From: Photobacterium profundum
Lineage (GTDB): Bacteria > Pseudomonadota > Gammaproteobacteria > Enterobacterales > Vibrionaceae
DNA length: 64,000 nt
Assembly (NCBI RefSeq): GCF_003026285.1
Contig: NZ_PYOD01000002.1
Location: forward strand, 186,001 to 250,000
Direction of reading: 5' to 3'
Shown here: piece by piece, positions 35,543 to 44,381 of the stretch
How positions within the stretch are numbered: the stretch's first letter is position 1
How the letters are laid out: each line of letters begins with the position of its first letter
Notes under the pieces: generated by a model
What the model was told of the DNA's origin: nothing
Databases searched by the model: none
Seen by the model: the letters and a program-made list of their open reading frames with translations, nothing else
Made by a program: the position numbers and the translations under genes

Positions 35543-37101
35543 ACCATTGTCATTCGTTTAATTCATGGCTTGTACGTGTCCGTATTATAACTTTATTTCT
35601 CGGCGGACTGATTGCCTTCGTTTTACCTGTGCACGCTGAAACGCTGCAAGACTTAGAGTGCCAACACCGCGTAACCATCAACAGTTGGCTTAGCACCGAT
35701 CATTCCGCTACCAGCACGAATATCAATACCGGCCAAGCTAATTCAGGTTTCGCATCTACCATTTCAGAAACAACATCTTCCACGCTAAAAAACGCAGCCA
35801 AACCTGTCGCCATTGGTGAACAAGTGATCCTCTACATTGAGATCGCTACCGATCGCTGGCTAACAGCAGGTACACAGATTGGTTTATTCGAGGTAGATAA
35901 TGCCATTGTTTTACGGCGAAAAAATCTCGCGACGAATTTTACCCGCCGAAAAAATGGAGAAACTTGGACCCACCAACGCTGGGAAATCACCTTATATCCG
36001 CAAAAAAGTGGGCTATTTGTAATACCTCCCATTGCAGTCACCCTGCAAGTATCAGCGTCTACTAATAATAATGTGCGCGGCACCTTATTAACCCAGCCAC
36101 ACCGTTTTAGTGCGGCGTTACCATCACCGTATCTCACCGAAGACACGCCTTGGGTCGCGGGGGAAGATGTTACGTTGACTCAATCTTGGAGCCAAAAAGA
36201 AGAAGCACCACTGGTAGTCGGTGATGCCATTGAACGCACGATCACCTTAACAGGCAAGAATACGTCAGCCATGTTATTCCCAATATTAACGCCAGCCAAC
36301 ACCCCACAGGCTCAATTATATACAGCACCAGAAACATTATCCGACAGCCAAAACCGCGGGGAATATACAGCTAAACGTATCGACAGCTATACCTATATTG
36401 TTCAGCATAATGGCACAATCACTTTGCCACCTGTTCGCCTACAATGGTGGGATACACAAACACAACAATTAGTCACATTAAAAGCACCTGGTGCAGAATG
36501 GCATATTCGTCACACACCCACATCATTTTTAAAAACCTATTGGCTACATTTATTGATTTCGCTATTCAGTATCGTCTTAATGATATGGATAGTGATAAGA
36601 ACAGTAAATAAATATCGAAACCAGCCACTTCCGTCACACTTTGCCTTTCTGTTAGCAATAAAACGCCAGCAATGGCCATTCGCTAATCTATTGTTATATA
36701 GAAAGCTCCATAAACACCAGCACCGGTATTTACTGTCTAGGGCTGAACAAAATGAACAGGTAATGCCTGCAACGAAAGAGAACTTAAATTTACAAGAAAC
36801 ACAAGCAAGTAATCAGTGGCATAAAACTGTAATGCAATGGCAAACCGCGTTATACAGTACTGTACCTACACCCCCCTCTTCGCAGCAAGGTTGGCGTTTA
36901 TGGCATGGCATTAAGCAACCTGTTCGACGTTTATGGTCATGGCGAATACCTGCAGCCTTACCACAGTTAAAGAAACGGTTTCCACACACAACGCCCATGG
37001 CAAAGTCTGCGTTATCTTCAACATCGGAATTCGCAACCAAAACAATAAAAAACGCGCCACGTAATACGGAGCATAACAATAACAATGATGTCAGCAATTA
37101 A
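35539..37101 (+). CDS. BatD-like periplasmic protein
   Basis: A 520-residue protein with a signal peptide (IITLFLGGLIAFVLPVHAE), a large beta-rich periplasmic part (VAIGEQVILYIEIATDRWLTAGTQIGLFEVD, VIPPIAVTLQV, DAIERTITLTGKN..AMLFPILTPANTPQAQLYTAPE), a membrane helix (WLHLLISLFSIVLMIWIVIRT, about 333-353) and a cytoplasmic tail of about 165 residues. This matches BatD of Bat operons. Its last 17 bases overlap the cytochrome gene. Confidence 0.85.
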   Translation: MNHCHSFNSWLVRVRIITLFLGGLIAFVLPVHAETLQDLECQHRVTINSWLSTDHSATSTNINTGQANSGFASTISETTSSTLKNAAKPVAIGEQVILYIEIATDRWLTAGTQIGLFEVDNAIVLRRKNLATNFTRRKNGETWTHQRWEITLYPQKSGLFVIPPIAVTLQVSASTNNNVRGTLLTQPHRFSAALPSPYLTEDTPWVAGEDVTLTQSWSQKEEAPLVVGDAIERTITLTGKNTSAMLFPILTPANTPQAQLYTAPETLSDSQNRGEYTAKRIDSYTYIVQHNGTITLPPVRLQWWDTQTQQLVTLKAPGAEWHIRHTPTSFLKTYWLHLLISLFSIVLMIWIVIRTVNKYRNQPLPSHFAFLLAIKRQQWPFANLLLYRKLHKHQHRYLLSRAEQNEQVMPATKENLNLQETQASNQWHKTVMQWQTALYSTVPTPPSSQQGWRLWHGIKQPVRRLWSWRIPAALPQLKKRFPHTTPMAKSALSSTSEFATKTIKNAPRNTEHNNNNDVSN

Positions 37102-39466
37102 TCGCATCTATTCCCTACAGCAGTCAAAGCACAGCTGGGCTGTATTATCACGATTGAATCAGAGTAAATCTCAATCCAGCACGCGACAGACGCTAAGCCC
37201 TTTGCTTCTGGGCTTGGTTATTCTATTTAGCACGTTCACGATACACGCTGAAGATCAGCCTCAATCTCAACCAACAGTTAATACTCAGGCAAGCTCGTCA
37301 CTGACCTATGTAGGTACTGACGTCTGTATTGATTGCCACGAGAACGAATACAAAGAATGGCAAGGTTCTGATCATGATATGGCGATGCGCCATGCTGACA
37401 CAGAATCTGTATTGGGAAACTTTAACAACGCAGAGCTAGTCAGTAATGGTAAAACCAATCGTTTCTTTAAGAAAGGGACTGACTATTGGGCCAATATCGC
37501 CGATGCCGGAGGCAAGTTTAACGATTATAAAATCAGCTATACCTTTGGCTTTAAGCCATTACAGCAATACATGGTCGAGTTTGAAGATGGCCGAATTCAA
37601 CTGATCCCTTTTGCATGGGATTCCCGCCCGAAAGCCGATGGTGGCCAACGTTGGTTTAATCTTTATCCCGACATGAAAAAAACAGATGAATTTTTCTGGA
37701 CCAATACGGGGCAAAATTGGAATTTCATGTGCGCCGACTGCCACTCTACAAACCTGAAAAAGAACTACGATAAAGCCACCGATACTTACAACACCAGCTG
37801 GTTTGAAATTAATGTCGGCTGTGAAGCTTGTCATGGTGCAGCCAGTGAACATATGGCCTGGACCGAAAAGCAAAATACTACCACTCTACATACTGGCTTC
37901 GATCGTGATTTAGGGTTGGCAGTAAAAGAATGGGTTTACCAAGAAGGTAAGACAACCTTACAACCGAAATCCATTACACCAACAGATCAAATCAAAGTTT
38001 GTGCACAGTGTCATAGCCGTCGTATGCAGTTGAATGAAGACGCTAATCATGTAAAAGACAAATTTCTCGATCGCTACATGTTAAGCATGATAACGCCAGA
38101 ATTGTATGAAGATAATGGGCAGATTTTCGACGAAGATTACGTATTAGGTTCATTCTTACAATCGAAAATGCACGATAAAGGTGTGGTATGTTCTAACTGT
38201 CATAACCCTCATACCACTGAATTAAAAATCCCTAAAGAAGCCGTGTGTAACCAATGCCATATCGCATCTGAATACACGGCAGAAAAACACACCTTTCATG
38301 AAGCGGGAACTGATGGCGCGCAATGTACCAGTTGCCACATGCCACAAACAATGTACATGCAAGTCGATCCTCGTCGCGATCATAGCTGGCAAGTACCACG
38401 TCCAGATCTCAGCAAAAATATCGGAACACCAAATGTGTGTACCAGCTGCCATGAAGACAAAGACACCGGCTGGGCCGATAAGCAAGTGGGGAAATGGTTC
38501 CCTAATTCGCCTTATCGCAATAAAGCACATTTCGCGAACGCGTTTTATGCCGCTGATCTTGGTTATCAAAATGCAGGTGATTCATTATCTTATATTGCCC
38601 AAGATATAAAACAGAGTGACATCATTCGCGCCTCTGCCCTTCAACGCCTCGAGCGTTATCCTAGCCGTAACAGTGTGGTTGCTTTGGCACGCGCCGTTAA
38701 AAATGACAATGAGATGATTCGCCTAGGGGCTGTTCAGGGGTCGGCTCCTTATCCATTTTCGCAACGCTGGCAGATTATAGAAAAACTGTTAACGGATTCT
38801 GTACTGGCAGTTCGTGCTGAAGCCGCTGGAGCTCTCGCGAGTAGCTGGCAAGAAATGACACCCGTGCAACGTGAAAAGCTTACTGCTCCGTTACAAGATT
38901 ATATCGACATCCAAAACTTCAATGCTGATCGCGGATTTGGACGCACTAACCTCGGTAATATTTATTTAGCGCAGGGGTTATATGAACAAGCAGAAAAAGA
39001 GTATTTAGGTGCTATTAGCGTCGAGCCCAACTTTGCCAATAGCTATGCCAATCTTGCTGACCTTTATCGAGGACAAGGGCGAGATAAAGATACGATCACC
39101 ACATTGCAACAAGGTATGAAAGCACAACCTAATTCAGCACTATTACCCTATAGCGCTGGCCTTGCCATGTTCAGACAGAAAAATCAAAGCGAAACAATTC
39201 GTTACCTACAATTAGCAACAGAAATCGATGCGAATAACCCGCAGTATTGGTATGTTTACGGTTTAGCCGTAGAAAGTAACAATGTGTCTGAAGCGGGTAA
39301 ATCACTCGAAAAAGCCTATAACTTGAGTGGTAACCCTCAACACTTATTTGCATTATGTGATCTACAAGTTCGCTATAAGAGTCCTTCCGCTTCAGTCTGT
39401 ATTAGCCAGCTCGAAAAAATAGCACCACCAGAAGCTGTCAAACAATTGAAAGCTAAAATGAAATAG
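37085..39466 (+). CDS. Octaheme c-type cytochrome with HEAT-like and TPR repeats
   Basis: A 793-residue exported protein with a signal peptide at about 37-56. It carries eight CxxCH heme sites: CIDCH (81-85), CADCH, CEACH, CAQCH, CSNCH, CNQCH, CTSCH and CTSCH (near 451). Then come HEAT-like repeats (about 510-610) and TPR units (LGNIYLAQGLYEQAEKEYLGAI, YANLADLYRGQGRDKDTITTLQQG). The heme part resembles the cytochrome c554/octaheme reductase families; no substrate can be named. Its start lies inside batD, so it belongs to the MoxR operon. Confidence 0.9.
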   Translation: MMSAINRIYSLQQSKHSWAVLSRLNQSKSQSSTRQTLSPLLLGLVILFSTFTIHAEDQPQSQPTVNTQASSSLTYVGTDVCIDCHENEYKEWQGSDHDMAMRHADTESVLGNFNNAELVSNGKTNRFFKKGTDYWANIADAGGKFNDYKISYTFGFKPLQQYMVEFEDGRIQLIPFAWDSRPKADGGQRWFNLYPDMKKTDEFFWTNTGQNWNFMCADCHSTNLKKNYDKATDTYNTSWFEINVGCEACHGAASEHMAWTEKQNTTTLHTGFDRDLGLAVKEWVYQEGKTTLQPKSITPTDQIKVCAQCHSRRMQLNEDANHVKDKFLDRYMLSMITPELYEDNGQIFDEDYVLGSFLQSKMHDKGVVCSNCHNPHTTELKIPKEAVCNQCHIASEYTAEKHTFHEAGTDGAQCTSCHMPQTMYMQVDPRRDHSWQVPRPDLSKNIGTPNVCTSCHEDKDTGWADKQVGKWFPNSPYRNKAHFANAFYAADLGYQNAGDSLSYIAQDIKQSDIIRASALQRLERYPSRNSVVALARAVKNDNEMIRLGAVQGSAPYPFSQRWQIIEKLLTDSVLAVRAEAAGALASSWQEMTPVQREKLTAPLQDYIDIQNFNADRGFGRTNLGNIYLAQGLYEQAEKEYLGAISVEPNFANSYANLADLYRGQGRDKDTITTLQQGMKAQPNSALLPYSAGLAMFRQKNQSETIRYLQLATEIDANNPQYWYVYGLAVESNNVSEAGKSLEKAYNLSGNPQHLFALCDLQVRYKSPSASVCISQLEKIAPPEAVKQLKAKMK

Positions 39467-39501
39467 CTAACAATCAAACTTTTCTCCAAATACACCTAAT
39501 T

Positions 39502-39530
39502 CAAAGGCCGCTTCGGCGGCCTTTGTTCGT
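39502..39530 (+). terminator. Rho-independent terminator of the MoxR-cytochrome operon
   Basis: 10-bp stem CAAAGGCCGC/GCGGCCTTTG with TTCG loop (39502-39525), short T tail. Confidence 0.8.
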
Positions 39531-39716
39531 TCTGTGTTTTCATCATGGTCCACTATTACGATATAGCAACAGTGTTTTACTTTTTAACCGTATTGTTAGC
39601 TTATCGGTAATTGTTAAACTACTTCCATCGCAAATAACCAAACAAAAGATACAGTCTTGGTTAAGTAAATTGCCTTTAAAAGGCATCCTAAAATTTTACA
39701 CGGTGGCATGGCAAGA

Positions 39717-40010
39717 ATGAAAAAATTAGCAACGACAGTAAGTGCTTTAATAGTTACATTTGCAGTGATATTAACCTTTTGGCCACAAACCAATACGATA
39801 GCCAAAAGTTTAAACAATGAAAAAGTATCTAGCTATACCGATTTTCAGCAGAAAATGACGGATGAAGGATGCACGGTGTTAATCGAACATAAAATCAATG
39901 CACAGGGCTACCCTATGTTCGCAGAATATCGATGCGGAGATACAATGTTCAAAAGTTGGAATCCTAAAAGAGAATCAGGAGATCACTCAGTCGATCTCTC
40001 TCTAAATTGA
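39717..40010 (+). CDS. Small exported or membrane-anchored protein, unknown
   Basis: A 97-residue protein with an N-terminal hydrophobic segment (LATTVSALIVTFAVILTFW), then a small soluble part with two cysteines (DEGCTVLIEHKI and EYRCGDTMFKSW) that could form a disulfide in the periplasm. I do not recognise it. ATG 39717 has GGTGGC ten bases ahead; ATG 39708 is the alternative. It stands alone between the cytochrome terminator and soxR. Confidence 0.55.
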   Translation: MKKLATTVSALIVTFAVILTFWPQTNTIAKSLNNEKVSSYTDFQQKMTDEGCTVLIEHKINAQGYPMFAEYRCGDTMFKSWNPKRESGDHSVDLSLN

Positions 40011-40090
40011 GCGACTAGTAAGATGGCATTACAAATATCTAACTCAACGACAATATAAACCAACATTCAGTCCTATAAGATCAAGCCCTT

Positions 40091-40525
40091 CTAGACTTCT
40101 GGCTGACTTAATTTAGCACCAGATTCTTTAATTCCTCGTGAATCTCCAGGGTTGTATAACGCACATTTTTCCAACGATAAACAACCGCATTGAATACAGC
40201 TTCCAAGCTGATATTGTAAGCTTTTTAGGCTTTGAATTTTCTCTTCGAGCTTATGATTCCAATCTTGTGCTAGTTTCTCCCACTCGCCTTTATTCGGTGC
40301 TTTATGCTTGGGGAGATGTTCAAGTGCTACAGATATTTCTTGCAACGTTAATCCCACATTCTGTGCTGCTTTGATTACTGCAATTCTTCTCAAGATTTGG
40401 CGCTCATATCTCCGCTGATTTGCTTGATTTCTAGCGCTAAAGATCAAACCTTTCTCTTCATAAAAATGAAGGGTTGCTACGGTAACGCCTGCACGTTTAG
40501 CAACTTGCCCCACGCTCATATCCAT
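40091..40525 (-). CDS. soxR: Redox-sensing regulator SoxR
   Basis: A 144-residue MerR-family protein. The N-terminal DNA-binding part reads MSVGQVAKRAGVTVATLHFYEEKGLIFSARNQANQRRY, followed by a dimer helix and the [2Fe-2S] site CIQCGCLSLEKC (C-x2-C-x-C-x5-C) that defines SoxR. It senses redox-cycling compounds. The ATG at 40525 has GGAG seven bases ahead. It is divergent from an MFS exporter with a SoxR box between them; no soxS gene is present here. Confidence 0.95.
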   Translation of the reverse strand: MDMSVGQVAKRAGVTVATLHFYEEKGLIFSARNQANQRRYERQILRRIAVIKAAQNVGLTLQEISVALEHLPKHKAPNKGEWEKLAQDWNHKLEEKIQSLKSLQYQLGSCIQCGCLSLEKCALYNPGDSRGIKESGAKLSQPEV

Positions 40526-40548
40526 ATGAAAACTCCTGAAAAAAGTCA

Positions 40549-40579
40549 TTGACCTCAAGTTAACCTGAGGAATTAGAGT
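40549..40579 (+). promoter_or_regulatory. SoxR box within a 19-bp-spacer promoter of the MFS gene
   Basis: CCTCAAGTTAACCTGAGG (40553-40570) matches the known SoxR operator (CCTCAAGTTAACTTGAGG) at 17 of 18 bases. It sits between TTGACC (40549-40554) and TAGAGT (40574-40579), with the 19-bp spacer typical of MerR/SoxR-activated promoters, facing the exporter. Confidence 0.9.
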
Positions 40580-40612
40580 AGCAGTGAATAACATAAATCA
40601 CACGGAAGAACG

Positions 40613-41812
40613 ATGAGAAATAAAACGTTTCCCTATTTATCAGGACGATTTTTCGATGGCATCAGCTCGGGTCTGTTCATGATGTCACTACCTTGGATCA
40701 TGCTGAAAGAGCCAAATATGGGTACATTAGTGGCATTGACAGCCCTTGTTTGTACAACACTATCCTTTTTATGTACGCCCTTTTTCTCTGTTATGACAGA
40801 TAGGCATTCGAGAAAAGCTATTTTAATTTTGGTGCAAATCATTCAATCAATTACCGCGATGCTGGTCTGTATCGCTTATTGGTTTGATTGTGGTTCGCTA
40901 TGGCTATTAGCGTTTTCACAGTTAATCTTTTGGGTATCAAGTAACATCGCTTGGAATGCGAACAATGCCTTCACGCAAGAAAATTACGACCAACATGAAT
41001 ATGCAAAAATTTCTGGTTATCAGGAAGTTGTAATGCAAAGCACAACATTAGGAGCAGGAGCCTTAGGTATTGTTTTACTTGAAATATGGGGAATCGTTGA
41101 ATTTGCGGCATTTGCAGCGGTAGCTTCAGGGATTGCAGCTTTCAGTTATGTAATTACACCTTATAATCGCCAAGTTAGATCATCAGTTAAAACATCGTTC
41201 GTTAACCAACTTCAAGAAAGCAAAGGCATTTTCACCCAACATCCAACATTTTATGGGTTCTTATTAATCTCTTGTTTATCGTATCCTATCCTTACTTTTT
41301 TAGGAAAATTAGTGCCGATTTGGTTTGCTGAATTACAAATATCTGGCAATTGGGTCGCTTGGTATAACATTGCATTTGGTCTTGGTTCTTTAATGACTGG
41401 CTTATTGGTTTCACGAATACTCGCATTGGCATCTCATCGATATATAATGCAGTATTCAATGGTCATTCTCGCATTAATATTATTGGCTATGAGTGGAATG
41501 ATGCAACCGTTGTATATTATTGCTTTTACACTTTGTTTTGGCTTCTTTAATGCCCTAAATAGAATTGCAAGAACCAACTGGATGCACCATACAATTCCAA
41601 TGTCACAACGTGGTCGCGTAGACGGCGGGTTAGCTATGTTTTCAACGTTAGTCCAAAGCCTAAGTTATGTGTTAATAGCACTCCTCGCACATATTAATGC
41701 TATCGGGTATGGCTTTATCATCGTTAGTTTAATCGTCTTACTATCTAGCTTTGGGATGATTATTTTAGGCCGTAAGATCGAAGAGAAACCTAACCTTGCC
41801 ATTGAGCATTGA
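40613..41812 (+). CDS. MFS transporter, SoxR-regulated exporter
   Basis: A 399-residue protein with about 12 membrane helices and the MFS loop signature after helix 2 (FSVMTDRHSRKAILIL). Other parts: GRFFDGISSGLFMMSLPWIML, WNANNAFTQENYDQHEYAKISGYQE, NRIARTNWMHHTIPMSQRGRVDGGLAM. The substrate is unknown; its SoxR-box promoter suggests export of redox-active or toxic small molecules. Starts 34 bases after the -10 element. Confidence 0.88.
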   Translation: MRNKTFPYLSGRFFDGISSGLFMMSLPWIMLKEPNMGTLVALTALVCTTLSFLCTPFFSVMTDRHSRKAILILVQIIQSITAMLVCIAYWFDCGSLWLLAFSQLIFWVSSNIAWNANNAFTQENYDQHEYAKISGYQEVVMQSTTLGAGALGIVLLEIWGIVEFAAFAAVASGIAAFSYVITPYNRQVRSSVKTSFVNQLQESKGIFTQHPTFYGFLLISCLSYPILTFLGKLVPIWFAELQISGNWVAWYNIAFGLGSLMTGLLVSRILALASHRYIMQYSMVILALILLAMSGMMQPLYIIAFTLCFGFFNALNRIARTNWMHHTIPMSQRGRVDGGLAMFSTLVQSLSYVLIALLAHINAIGYGFIIVSLIVLLSSFGMIILGRKIEEKPNLAIEH

Positions 41813-41889
41813 CATATTCAGCCCCAGTTCGCTATTACTGCTTGCCACGAAGATCAATGATAGAATAAATATATCTTATTCATAAATAG

Positions 41890-42213
41890 TTAAAACAAGC
41901 TATATTGGGGGTCTGGAACAATATCATTCGTTGATTCAACATTATTATGGTGATAAATCCATGCCATATTACTCCGAGGGAATTCGACTTTAAGTGCCTT
42001 TTTAATCACTTTCCCAACCTCGGCAACATCACCTATAATAACTTTCTCTATATAGCCAAACTGCATTATTTCGAATTTATCATTCGTACTTTTAGCGACT
42101 CGAAATCCACGATCCTTTTTAAACGTCAACACTTCGAAAACATCACCCAGTTGCATTGTTTTCATAAAACGTTCGCATGACGATTTAACTTGACCAATAT
42201 GTAATTTTGACAT
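41890..42213 (-). CDS. Small protein, second gene of a possible two-gene module
   Basis: A 107-residue soluble protein (MSKLHIGQVKSSCERFMKTMQLGDVFEVLTFKKDRGFRVAKS..) that I do not recognise. GAGGTAGGC lies directly before the ATG at 42213, better than an upstream in-frame start at 42237. It follows the 42230-42550 gene by 16 bases on the same strand, so they are likely cotranscribed. No helix-turn-helix is obvious, so an antitoxin role is a guess. Confidence 0.5.
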   Translation of the reverse strand: MSKLHIGQVKSSCERFMKTMQLGDVFEVLTFKKDRGFRVAKSTNDKFEIMQFGYIEKVIIGDVAEVGKVIKKALKVEFPRSNMAWIYHHNNVESTNDIVPDPQYSLF

Positions 42214-42229
42214 GCCTACCTCATTCTTT

Positions 42230-42550
42230 TTAATCAAGAAGAGCCGTTTTGGCTAATAACTTACAGAACTGTGCTTTAAATAATATATCGCTAATAAAGA
42301 TCACCGTAATGGTATGCTTAACAACAGTAAAAGCCACTCGGCATGCCATACCTCCATCAATAACTACCTTATATTCCAACACTCGCAACTGGTGATGTTT
42401 TGCATGATTTATGGGCTTAATTTTACCGTTATGCAACGTTAACAAATTGGGTAAACGTTCACGAATATCGCAAAGAATCTCAGTTTGATAATCAGCATAC
42501 TGATAAAAAAACTTACGCAAGTGACGATTATCATCAATACAAATATTCAT
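42230..42550 (-). CDS. Small basic protein, RelE/HigB-like pattern, possible toxin
   Basis: A 106-residue protein with helices at the start (ILCDIRERLPNLLTL) and then a strand-rich part (HQLRVLEYKVVIDGGMACRVAFTVVKHTITVIFISDILFKAQF). The order of a central R..EYK..G..RV.F strand and a hydrophobic later strand loosely recalls RelE/HigB-type toxins. No catalytic residues can be assigned. It is first in a two-gene unit. Confidence 0.45.
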   Translation of the reverse strand: MNICIDDNRHLRKFFYQYADYQTEILCDIRERLPNLLTLHNGKIKPINHAKHHQLRVLEYKVVIDGGMACRVAFTVVKHTITVIFISDILFKAQFCKLLAKTALLD

Positions 42551-42745
42551 CGACTACCTAGTTTGAAAACACCTTAATACTATATTTATCACATACTACA
42601 CCGATTAAAATAAATATGAGATACAAATAAATTTAACCATTATTTCAATTTCATTTAATTATAGCGACACTCAAACAGCAGCTATTTATTAATTAGCTGA
42701 AATTCGATGATAATCAGGTTTCCATTTAGGGCTTCCTTGTCTTTA

Positions 42746-43981
42746 TTAAAATGTTTTATTAAACAACACACCAAAATAATGAATACCAATATCATAATCG
42801 CCACGTAACGTTCCGCCAGGCCCCACATCCGTTGTGTACTCAATAGATGGCGTACCTGCATCTAAGTATTCATAGTACATCTGCATTCGCCACTCTGCAT
42901 TTAGTTCATATGTTGCACCTAGGGCATATTTCCAAATTTCACCTGTTGGCACATCAGGATATTGCTTAGTAGGATCATCTTGTGGTGAGGTTTCATAATA
43001 AACACCCCCTTCTAAACGCCAGTCAGGGGTTAATTGGTAGTGGGCACCTAAGCTAAACAACCATGTATCTTCCCATTCACGATCGATAGAAGCTGTTGTG
43101 TTAGTAAGTGTTATATCAGTTGTTTGTACTTTACTGAAATCAGTCCAACCTGCGCTCCATAACATCGTCCATTTTGGGGCAACCTGATGATAGCCACTCA
43201 TTATGGCGATTGAAGGCATTACAATATTAAACGATGCGTCAGGGCTAAAATTCTTAGTAGAAATATCACCACTTAAATCATGATTATTTTCAGAACGATA
43301 CGTAAAGCCAACACGGTTGTCGTTATTAATTTCATATAACGCACTTAACGTATAGCCAAATTCTAGACTATCGCCTTTACCAACCATCTGCCCTATACCC
43401 CGAAGGTTAGAACCTCCAAAGGTCTGCTCTAATTTTCCATATTCCGCAACTAAACCAACACCAACCGATAGCTCATTAGTGACTTTATAAGCAACACTAG
43501 GGCTAACTTGAACCGTTATCATGCTCACATCTTGTAATAACAGGCTGCCTTTAAAATCTGAACCATAATCAATAACCGACCCACCCGCCGAAGCAATCGC
43601 GATACCAAAAGCCAACTTATCGTTATAAGGGTGAACATAATATAAAGCACCGGCAGGTAAAGATGCGCCTGCTTGTGTACTCTCACTGCCACGACTGAAC
43701 ACACCATCCGACCCATTATCGTAATACATGGCATCAGAAATTGTACCTTCAATATTGAATGCCAACATCGGTCGTTCTAAGCGAGTCATACCTGCAGGAT
43801 TTGCATAAGCAGTTTCTGCTCCCTCTGCTATAGCTTGGGCACCAGCACCTGCAGTACTAATGCTCATCATCCCTAGCTCTGAAAACACATAAGCGCCCGC
43901 AAAAGCATTCATCGATAAGGTACTACCAATAAGAACTGCTGCCGCCTTTGTCATAAAAGGAAGGGAGAGGAAATTAGTCAT
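42746..43981 (-). CDS. OmpP1/FadL/TodX-family outer-membrane channel
   Basis: A 411-residue outer-membrane protein for hydrophobic compounds such as long-chain fatty acids. Signal peptide (MTKAAAVLIGSTLSMNAFAG), then the FadL-type start GAYVFSELGMMSISTAGAGAQAIAEGAETAYANPAGMTRL, which contains the NPAG motif, and strands ending LRGDYDIGIHYFGVLFNKTF with terminal Phe. I start at ATG 43981; ATG 44002 is possible. It is divergent from the permease gene at 44.4 kb. Confidence 0.9.
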   Translation of the reverse strand: MTNFLSLPFMTKAAAVLIGSTLSMNAFAGAYVFSELGMMSISTAGAGAQAIAEGAETAYANPAGMTRLERPMLAFNIEGTISDAMYYDNGSDGVFSRGSESTQAGASLPAGALYYVHPYNDKLAFGIAIASAGGSVIDYGSDFKGSLLLQDVSMITVQVSPSVAYKVTNELSVGVGLVAEYGKLEQTFGGSNLRGIGQMVGKGDSLEFGYTLSALYEINNDNRVGFTYRSENNHDLSGDISTKNFSPDASFNIVMPSIAIMSGYHQVAPKWTMLWSAGWTDFSKVQTTDITLTNTTASIDREWEDTWLFSLGAHYQLTPDWRLEGGVYYETSPQDDPTKQYPDVPTGEIWKYALGATYELNAEWRMQMYYEYLDAGTPSIEYTTDVGPGGTLRGDYDIGIHYFGVLFNKTF

Positions 43982-44310
43982 GATTATTATATTCGCCTTC
44001 ATCGCAAGAGAGATAAACAATAATATTTAACTCTAAATTTCAAATGGTTAACACCCTAAATGAACACATTAGATCGTATGAAAAAGGGGTGATTAAAAGT
44101 GTTTAACGTCGTGATTTTATAGAAGTCCCTCCCCCGAAATAACCCGTAAAATTACCAGTCGTTTAATCATTGATGTCATGCTTCAAAAATATTCGTTCAT
44201 CAATGTACTCACCACACAATGCCACTAGCACAGCACAAAATAAAAAACCAAAAAAATCACTGCCTTACAACTAGATAAAAATTCATTTCTATTTTTATCG
44301 AAATATATAA
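43982..44310. other. Intergenic region between FadL-type and permease genes
   Basis: AT-rich, no gene seen. It ends in the strong promoter described next. Confidence 0.4.
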
Positions 44311-44339
44311 TTGACAGCAAACTGAACAAGATTTATTAT
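44311..44339 (+). promoter_or_regulatory. Strong sigma-70 promoter for the DUF318 permease
   Basis: TTGACA (44311-44316), exactly 17 bp, TATTAT (44334-44339); 43 bases before the start codon. Confidence 0.75.
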
Positions 44340-44381
44340 TTCGACACTTCCAGAAACAATGAATCAATTTAAGGCAATATT

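Noticed and set aside
39523..39720. 65-codon forward open frame before the small exported protein gene
   Set aside because: No ribosome site, overlaps the terminator tail of the cytochrome operon, and no recognisable protein pattern.
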